Below are positions 60,898 through 64,000 of a stretch of DNA of 64,000 bases, one piece after another. The DNA lies in assembly GCF_900178525.1 (NCBI RefSeq), contig NZ_FXDJ01000009.1:704263-768262 (forward strand), read 5' to 3'. Position numbers and translations under genes: made by a program. Source of the DNA: Massilibacteroides vaginae. Lineage in GTDB: Bacteria; Bacteroidota; Bacteroidia; Bacteroidales; Tannerellaceae. Within the stretch, counting starts at the first letter, position 1, and the number at the start of each line of letters is the position of its first letter. The notes under the pieces are model-generated. The model was not told where the DNA came from and did not search any database. It saw only the letters and a program-made list of their open reading frames with translations.

Positions 60898-60920
60898 TCC
60901 GATTATTTAAAATAGCCCAT

Positions 60921-62006
60921 ATGCCAATTATTTTTTTCCTTATCATCGGTTTGTATCTAATCGGTAATTTCTATATCTATTTCAGAGGAGGGCAAGCCCT
61001 GACTAACTACCCTACGGGAGTTAAAGTGTTGTTGAGTTTGTTATTCTGGAGTGGTGCGCTCTCGCTTATTTTCACCTTTTTAGTAAGAAGAGTCAATTTA
61101 TCCATGAAATTTCTGTCTTTCACACACGAAGTAGGAAGTGCCTGGTTGGTATTTACGCTTTATATGGTTCTGTTTCTTATCTCCTTTGATTTGATCCGAT
61201 TGTTTTACCGTCCGTTCGCTTATGGGTTTCATCTGGCTTTTGCATTTACACTATGCCTGTTGAGCTATGGCTATTACAACTATAAAAATCCGAAATTACA
61301 GGAATACGATCTGGTTATAAACAAACAGGCGGAAGTTTCGACACTAAGAGTAGTTGCGGTAAGTGATATTCATCTGGGGTTTGGTACGGGAAAAGCAACG
61401 CTGAGCAAGTATATAGATAAAATAAACGAACAGAAGCCTGATCTGATCCTGATCAGCGGTGACTTGATCGACAATTCGGTTCTCCCCTTAAAGGAAGAAC
61501 ACATGGAAGAGGAGCTAAACAAGTTGAGTGCACCGTTAGGTGTTTTCATGGTGCCGGGTAATCATGAATATATTTCGGATATAGATGAAAGTCTGGCTTT
61601 TCTAAAAACCACCTCCATTCAAGTGTTGCGTGATTCGGTTGTGAGTCTGCCCAATGGTGTGCAATTAATCGGGAGAGACGACAGGCATAATCACCGCAGA
61701 AAGCCTTTGCGTGATCTGGCTGAGCAAGTTGATCACTCAAAACCCGTCTTGCTGCTCGATCATCAGCCTTATGACCTGGATAAGACAATAAAGGCCGGTG
61801 TTGATCTCCAGTTCAGCGGACATACACACCGCGGACAAATTTGGCCGGTCAGCTTGTTGACTGATCGTTTATTTGATATTAGTTATGGCTACGATAACAG
61901 AGAAGGTACGCATTTCTATGTATCTTCGGGATTGTCATTGTGGGGGCCGCCTTTTCGTATCGGCACAGATAGTGAATTGGTTGTGTTTAATCTAAACTTC
62001 AAATAG
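60921..62006 (+). CDS. Membrane-anchored metallophosphoesterase (YaeI/YkuE-like), first of two
   Basis: This 361-residue protein has about four N-terminal membrane helices (1-130) followed by a calcineurin-like phosphoesterase: VSDIHLGFGTGK (metal Asp-His), LISGDLIDN, VPGNHEYI, and FSGHTHRGQIWP. Related proteins hydrolyse phosphodiesters, including lipid-linked pyrophosphates, at the membrane; the substrate here is unknown. It is followed 3 bp later by a paralogue with the same layout. Confidence 0.93.
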   Translation: MPIIFFLIIGLYLIGNFYIYFRGGQALTNYPTGVKVLLSLLFWSGALSLIFTFLVRRVNLSMKFLSFTHEVGSAWLVFTLYMVLFLISFDLIRLFYRPFAYGFHLAFAFTLCLLSYGYYNYKNPKLQEYDLVINKQAEVSTLRVVAVSDIHLGFGTGKATLSKYIDKINEQKPDLILISGDLIDNSVLPLKEEHMEEELNKLSAPLGVFMVPGNHEYISDIDESLAFLKTTSIQVLRDSVVSLPNGVQLIGRDDRHNHRRKPLRDLAEQVDHSKPVLLLDHQPYDLDKTIKAGVDLQFSGHTHRGQIWPVSLLTDRLFDISYGYDNREGTHFYVSSGLSLWGPPFRIGTDSELVVFNLNFK

Positions 62007-62009
62007 AAA

Positions 62010-63140
62010 ATGAAAGTCTTTCTTCAATCAATAGTTGCCCAGCTGCTGCTTAATCCTTATTTATTTACCAGAGGATATCAGGCGCTACCAGCTAAGAAAA
62101 GTTGGAGAATCCCCTATGCCCTATTCTTCATTATTGAACTGTTCTTATTTTTCACCGGCTATTTTTTTCATAAGGATCTGCCCGACGAGGTGTTCACTTC
62201 CATTATGTATATCTGTAACTCCTGGTATGTTGCTTCTCTTTACATCACGATCGCTTTATTATGCCTTGAGTTGATCCGACTTTCGCAACGATTCTGGAAA
62301 TGGTTTCCTAAACGGGTTGTTGAGAATATGGGGAAAATAAAATTAGGCTTGTTTTTTCTTATCCCTTTCTCCGTCTGCCTGCTCATGATAGAAGGATACA
62401 GGCGTGTGGCTTATCCCATCGTAAAGCATGTACATATAACAATTCCCAAAGAGGTTCCCAGAAGAGACAGCCTGCGAGTGGTTATGATGAGCGACTTACA
62501 TATTGGAGAAGTGATCGGGAAGAAGCTGGTGCAACGCTACGTAGCTCTTAGTAATGAACAAAAACCGGACATGGTGGTGCTTGTCGGAGATATTATGGAT
62601 TATGAGTCACGGTTTGCCGAAAAAATGCATACCGAAGAAGATTTGCAACAGTTACAGGCTCCGTTGGGGACTTATGTTGTATATGGCAATCATGAATATC
62701 GGGCTAATCGTCATGCCAAATACAAATGGCTGAAGAAAACCGGCGCAACACTACTGATAGATTCTGTCGCTATGCCGGACTCTACCTTCTATCTTATCGG
62801 AAGGGATGATTATATTAATAAGGAAAGGAAGACGTTGCGCTCATTGATAAAAGATCTTGACCAGACAAAACCAAGTATTGTTCTGGATCATCAGCCCTGG
62901 GCTTTTGCGGAAACAGCGATGAATAAAGTAGATCTCGGATTGCACGGGCATACCCATAACGGACAACTATGGCCTTATCCTTTATTGCTAAAAGCCGTAT
63001 ACGAAAAAGCATACGGTTATCATAAAAAAGGGGATTCGCACTTTTATGTGTCTTCGGGTATAGGAATAGCAGGACCTCCTTACCGTGTGGGAACGGTTTC
63101 AGAACTGGTTGTTCTTCATATCCGTTTTGAGAAGCCTTAG
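62010..63140 (+). CDS. Membrane-anchored metallophosphoesterase, second of two
   Basis: This 376-residue paralogue of the upstream gene has N-terminal helices and then MMSDLHIGEVIG, VLVGDIMDY, VYGNHEYRAN, and LGLHGHTHNGQLWP. Both end in a shared block, VSSG(I/L) followed by G(P)PF/YR(I/V)GT.SELVV. Clear tandem duplication, but divergent enough (different loop lengths) to allow different substrates. Its stop overlaps the convergent S41 protease gene by 4 bp. Confidence 0.93.
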   Translation: MKVFLQSIVAQLLLNPYLFTRGYQALPAKKSWRIPYALFFIIELFLFFTGYFFHKDLPDEVFTSIMYICNSWYVASLYITIALLCLELIRLSQRFWKWFPKRVVENMGKIKLGLFFLIPFSVCLLMIEGYRRVAYPIVKHVHITIPKEVPRRDSLRVVMMSDLHIGEVIGKKLVQRYVALSNEQKPDMVVLVGDIMDYESRFAEKMHTEEDLQQLQAPLGTYVVYGNHEYRANRHAKYKWLKKTGATLLIDSVAMPDSTFYLIGRDDYINKERKTLRSLIKDLDQTKPSIVLDHQPWAFAETAMNKVDLGLHGHTHNGQLWPYPLLLKAVYEKAYGYHKKGDSHFYVSSGIGIAGPPYRVGTVSELVVLHIRFEKP

Positions 63141-64000
63141 CAAACGATTCCGATTGGAATAGAACGCCATGCCGAGAACCCGGGTAATAAGTGATTCCCT
63201 ATAGCGGCTACTTCCTTTTCTTCACTTGTTTTGCTGAGGGTTTCCTGATATAGTTCTGGAGCAGACAATACTTCGATCGCTTTATCCAACACCTCGTCAT
63301 CCTTCAGGCTTTCGATCAACTCACCCTTCTGGTAATAATAACGTTTTACAATTTCAGTAGACAATAGCTTCTTAATCTGATCTTTGAAACGATCGAAATC
63401 GCGGTCCAGATCCGGTGTAATTTGCTTTTGCAACGCAACAATTATTGAGCTGTCGCCATCTAAATATCCTTCAAAATCGGCAATCTCTTTAAATGTTTTC
63501 AGCGCTTTCTCGCTTTGACGGTCGTAGGTGAAGTTTTTCTCTTTGGCATACGTCTTGAATGCTTCAAAATCTTCATCGGTTATTGCAAACTCATCTACCG
63601 GAGCAATTTTCGGATGTTTCTGTGCCCAATCCGTCACAAAGTCAAAAAGCGCATAATCTGTTACCAGATAATACATCAACGTAGGTATTTTAGGCTCTTC
63701 TACCTCAAACTCAGGGCGAACTCCTCCTCCGTCACGCACCGGACGACCTTTAGAGGTATAAAACACAGAAGTTAAACTATCCGGTATAGCAGCTGCACTG
63801 CCATCCGCCTTTCTGTGTGAGTAATCAATTTGTTGTATGCAGCGTCCGCTCGGAATGTAATATTTACTCATGGTTACTTTCAGACTGCCATTAAAGGGTA
63901 ATTCGCGAGGAGATTGCACTAAACCTTTACCAAACGAACGTTGTCCTACCAACACCGCTCTATCCATATCCTGCAACGCTCCCGAAACAATTTCGGCTGC
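63137..64000 (-). CDS. S41-family C-terminal-processing protease, C-terminal part (cut by window edge)
   Basis: The gene runs off the right edge; 287 C-terminal residues are visible. They start AAEIVSGALQDMDRAVLVG, followed by QRSFGKGLVQSPRELPF with the catalytic Lys of FGKG. By CtpA/Prc spacing the catalytic Ser should be the residue just beyond the edge. Then SKYYIPSGRCIQQIDYSHR and a helical C-terminal region. Periplasmic or exported tail-specific protease. The open frame continues to base 64000, so the internal ATG at 63976 is not the start. Confidence 0.92.
   Translation of the reverse strand, partial: AAEIVSGALQDMDRAVLVGQRSFGKGLVQSPRELPFNGSLKVTMSKYYIPSGRCIQQIDYSHRKADGSAAAIPDSLTSVFYTSKGRPVRDGGGVRPEFEVEEPKIPTLMYYLVTDYALFDFVTDWAQKHPKIAPVDEFAITDEDFEAFKTYAKEKNFTYDRQSEKALKTFKEIADFEGYLDGDSSIIVALQKQITPDLDRDFDRFKDQIKKLLSTEIVKRYYYQKGELIESLKDDEVLDKAIEVLSAPELYQETLSKTSEEKEVAAIGNHLLPGFSAWRSIPIGIVC

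Overview
The window looks like chromosomal DNA of a member of the Bacteroidota, most likely order Bacteroidales (a Parabacteroides- or Dysgonomonas-like relative; the genus cannot be fixed by eye). The evidence is a SusC/SusD pair with a hybrid two-component regulator, NigD-like and DUF3823 lipoproteins, very few Shine-Dalgarno sequences, and many start regions preceded by the Bacteroidota -7 promoter box TAnnTTTG.

Layout. (1) 1-18.3 kb is a pectin/homogalacturonan utilisation locus. On the minus strand run susC, susD, a fused acetylesterase-pectin methylesterase, the hybrid sensor-regulator and the start of a DUF4861 protein. Divergent on the plus strand run a GH28 polygalacturonase, tagaturonate reductase and altronate dehydratase. 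A DUF3823 lipoprotein and an SGNH-like DUF5040 protein follow. Together they would bind and import pectin fragments, de-esterify and cut them, and feed galacturonate into central metabolism. (2) 18.3-26.2 kb and 31.1-38.7 kb hold two complete heavy-metal-type RND efflux systems, each with its own OmpR-type regulator and sensor kinase but with different gene order. Between them lie a convergent CydDC-like ABC exporter and a clostripain-type lipoprotein peptidase. (3) 38.7-41.6 kb is an RNA-repair locus: a WYL regulator, a tRNA-like sequence apparently lacking an anticodon arm, a small conserved protein and the RNA ligase RtcB, with a shared 8-bp motif in the control regions. (4) 41.6-46.5 kb is accessory: an HxlR regulator with a flavodoxin/ferredoxin protein, then a HipBST-type three-gene toxin-antitoxin system, a broken alkD and rarD, flanked by two direct copies of a ~280-bp dispersed repeat. 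(5) 46.5-64 kb is mostly housekeeping: tRNA-Lys, an AI-2E-family permease, PBP4-type DacB, a thioredoxin-fold lipoprotein without its CxxC, greA, a HIT protein, padR-pspC, an acyl-CoA synthetase, prfB with its programmed frameshift, a CAT-anticodon tRNA, a NigD-like protein, lpxB, surE, two tandem membrane metallophosphoesterases and the end of an S41 protease.

The most interesting items are the WYL / tRNA-like RNA / small protein / RtcB locus (39.7-41.6 kb), the dispersed AT-rich repeat family (six recognisable copies) with invertible hairpin units, the repeat-flanked HipBST cassette, and several regulatory arrangements: overlapping face-to-face divergent promoters, a greA leader terminator, and helically phased direct repeats in front of both efflux operons and susC. 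No CRISPR array, insertion sequence, rRNA or origin was recognised.
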